Positions 54,452 to 55,866 of a stretch of 55,866 nt of DNA are shown one piece after another. A program made the position numbers and the translations under genes. The notes under the pieces were generated by a model. That model saw only the letters and a program-made list of their open reading frames with translations. It was not told where the DNA came from and did not search any database. The stretch is from an uncultured Oscillospiraceae bacterium. Its GTDB lineage: Bacteria; Bacillota; Clostridia; Oscillospirales; Acutalibacteraceae. The stretch is from positions 1 through 55,866 of the forward strand of contig UQRL01000011.1 of assembly GCA_900543555.1 (NCBI GenBank), written 5' to 3'. Position 1 is the first letter of the stretch; each line of letters opens with the position of its first letter.

Positions 54452-55866
54452 ATGGCAGAAGTAAAGAACCGGACCCCTCTCGCAGAGGGAGAGCAGGATA
54501 TGAGCGAGCTCCTGCGGGTGCGCAGGGAAAAGCTGCGGGAGCTGCAGGAAAGCGGGAATGACCCCTACCAGATCACTAAGTATCCTGTGGATAACGACAG
54601 CGCCAACATTAAAGCCAATTTTGAACAGCTGGAGGGCAAGCCTGTCTCCATTGCCGGCAGGATGATGTCCAAGCGGGGCATGGGGAAGGTGTCCTTCTGC
54701 GATTTGCAGGACCGCTCCGGCCGCATCCAGCTCTACGCCCGCAAGGACGAGATGGGCGAGGCAGAGTACAACCGCTTTAAGAAATATGACATTGGCGACA
54801 TCCTGGGCGTGCAGGGCGTGGTGTTCCGTACCCAGCGGGGTGAGATGTCCGTGCGGGTGGAGAAGGTGACGCTGCTCAGCAAATCCCTGCTGCCCCTGCC
54901 GGAGAAGTACCACGGGCTTAAGGATACGGACGCCCGGTACCGCCAGCGCTATGTGGACCTGATCGTCAACCCGGAAGTGAAGGACGTATTTGTCAAGCGC
55001 TCCAAGATTATCAGCGCCATCCGGGAGTACCTGGACGGCCACGCTTTCCTGGAGGTAGAGACCCCTGTGCTGCACAACCAGGCGGGCGGCGCCGCGGCCC
55101 GGCCTTTCATCACCCACCACAACACACTGGACATCGACATGTACCTGCGCATTGCCCTGGAGCTGCATCTGAAGCGGCTTATCGTGGGCGGCTTTGACCG
55201 CGTCTATGAGATCGGCCGCACCTTCCGCAACGAGGGCATGGATACCCGCCACAACCCGGAGTTCACCATGCTGGAAGCCTATCAGGCGTTTACCGACTTC
55301 AACGGCATGATGGACCTGACAGAAGATATGATCCGCACTGTGGCCCACAAGGTGCTGGGCACCGGCAAGGTGGAGCGGGACGGTGTGGAGATTGACCTGG
55401 ATAAGCCCTTCACCCGCATCAGCATGGTAGAAGCTGTCCAGAAGTACGCCGGGGTGGACTTCACCCAGGTGGAGACTTTGGAGCAGGCCCGCGCCCTGGC
55501 CAAGGAACACCACATCGAGTATGAGGAGCGCCACAAGAAGGGCGACATCCTCAACCTGTTCTTTGAAACCTACTGCGAGGACAAGCTGGTGCAGCCCACC
55601 TTCCTGACGGGCCATCCAGTGGATATTTCGCCCCTTTCCAAGCGGTGCAAGGACAACCCCGAGTACACCGAGCGCTTTGAGCTGTTTATCTGCGGCGGCG
55701 AGTATGTCAACGCCTTCAGCGAGCTCAACGACCCCATCGACCAGCGGGGCCGTTTTGAGGCCCAAGCGGCCTTGAAGGCCGCTGGTGACGAGGAGGCCTG
55801 CGACGTGGATGAGGACTTCCTCACGGCCCTGGAGTATGGCCTGCCCCCCACGGGCGGCATGGGCAT
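54452..55866 (+). CDS. lysS: Lysyl-tRNA synthetase (class II), truncated by the window end
   Basis: The enzyme charges tRNA-Lys. The N-terminal anticodon-binding OB-fold (about 65-175) has [22 protein letters not shown]. The catalytic domain has motif 1 ([10 protein letters not shown]), motif 2 ([22 protein letters not shown]) and [13 protein letters not shown]; it is cut off after about 471 codons just after GLPPTGGMG, before motif 3 ends. AAGGAACC stands before ATG 54452. It is co-directional with greA. Confidence 0.96.
   Translation, partial: MAEVKNRTPLAEGEQDMSELLRVRREKLRELQESGNDPYQITKYPVDNDSANIKANFEQLEGKPVSIAGRMMSKRGMGKVSFCDLQDRSGRIQLYARKDEMGEAEYNRFKKYDIGDILGVQGVVFRTQRGEMSVRVEKVTLLSKSLLPLPEKYHGLKDTDARYRQRYVDLIVNPEVKDVFVKRSKIISAIREYLDGHAFLEVETPVLHNQAGGAAARPFITHHNTLDIDMYLRIALELHLKRLIVGGFDRVYEIGRTFRNEGMDTRHNPEFTMLEAYQAFTDFNGMMDLTEDMIRTVAHKVLGTGKVERDGVEIDLDKPFTRISMVEAVQKYAGVDFTQVETLEQARALAKEHHIEYEERHKKGDILNLFFETYCEDKLVQPTFLTGHPVDISPLSKRCKDNPEYTERFELFICGGEYVNAFSELNDPIDQRGRFEAQAALKAAGDEEACDVDEDFLTALEYGLPPTGGMG

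Overview
The window looks like a chromosomal segment of a GC-rich, spore-forming, strictly fermentative member of the Clostridia, probably an Oscillospiraceae/Ruminococcaceae-type gut anaerobe close to Flavonifractor or Intestinimonas. The genus is inferred from gene content and codon style, not measured. Supporting signs are spmA-spmB, Rex with AdhE, two [FeFe]-hydrogenase-type proteins, rubredoxin, pyruvate phosphate dikinase, a nine-gene V-type ATPase, and both GluRS and GlnRS. Most genes are GC-rich with strong Shine-Dalgarno sites. Positions 1-1000 are visibly more A/T-rich and hold unrecognised or broken genes.

Layout, left to right. 1-2390: small unrecognised genes and a lipoprotein, ending at the 3' end of a tRNA-Leu(GAG) on the minus strand. 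2.5-4.1 kb: a class I glutamine amidotransferase-like hydrolase, a small membrane protein and a frameshifted mini-gene. 4.1-8.4 kb: gltX, glnS and a metallo-beta-lactamase-fold hydrolase. 8.4-10.5 kb: birA-bioY-DUF1284 behind a BirA-type operator. 10.5-19.7 kb: an apparent seven-gene redox operon (rex, adhE, an APH-fold kinase, a [2Fe-2S] thioredoxin-like protein, a PAS-containing sensory hydrogenase, a SpoIIE-type phosphatase and a monomeric hydrogenase) behind a promoter that overlaps a Rex-like box. 19.7-28 kb: a zinc alcohol dehydrogenase, pepV-HD hydrolase (minus), spmAB, adenosine deaminase, a sugar-phosphate epimerase, a GNAT, a small pyrophosphatase-like protein, a gene with one in-frame amber codon, and rubredoxin. 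28-38.3 kb (minus): a transglutaminase-like protein and the V-ATPase operon H-I-K-E-C-F-A-B-D. 38.3-43.9 kb (minus): pth-mfd and a PrsA/SurA-like lipoprotein. 44-49 kb: ppdK, a Sfp-type transferase, a DUF4830 protein and an RsuA-type pseudouridine synthase. 49-55.9 kb: a MsmX/UgpC-like ABC ATPase, a PucR/CdaR-type regulator, ftsE-ftsX, greA and a truncated lysS.

The most interesting block is 10.7-19.7 kb. An NADH-responsive repressor appears to be co-transcribed with the ethanol-forming AdhE and with a sensory-hydrogenase/phosphatase module. An uncharacterised APH-fold kinase sits between them. This suggests a redox/H2 sensing circuit with opposing kinase and phosphatase activities. Secondary points are the predicted Na+ specificity of the V-ATPase rotor, structured leaders before hydS-like, ppdK and ftsE, an acidic C-terminal tail on FtsE, and three small genes each broken by a single-base event.

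All calls come from reading the sequence. No database search was run.
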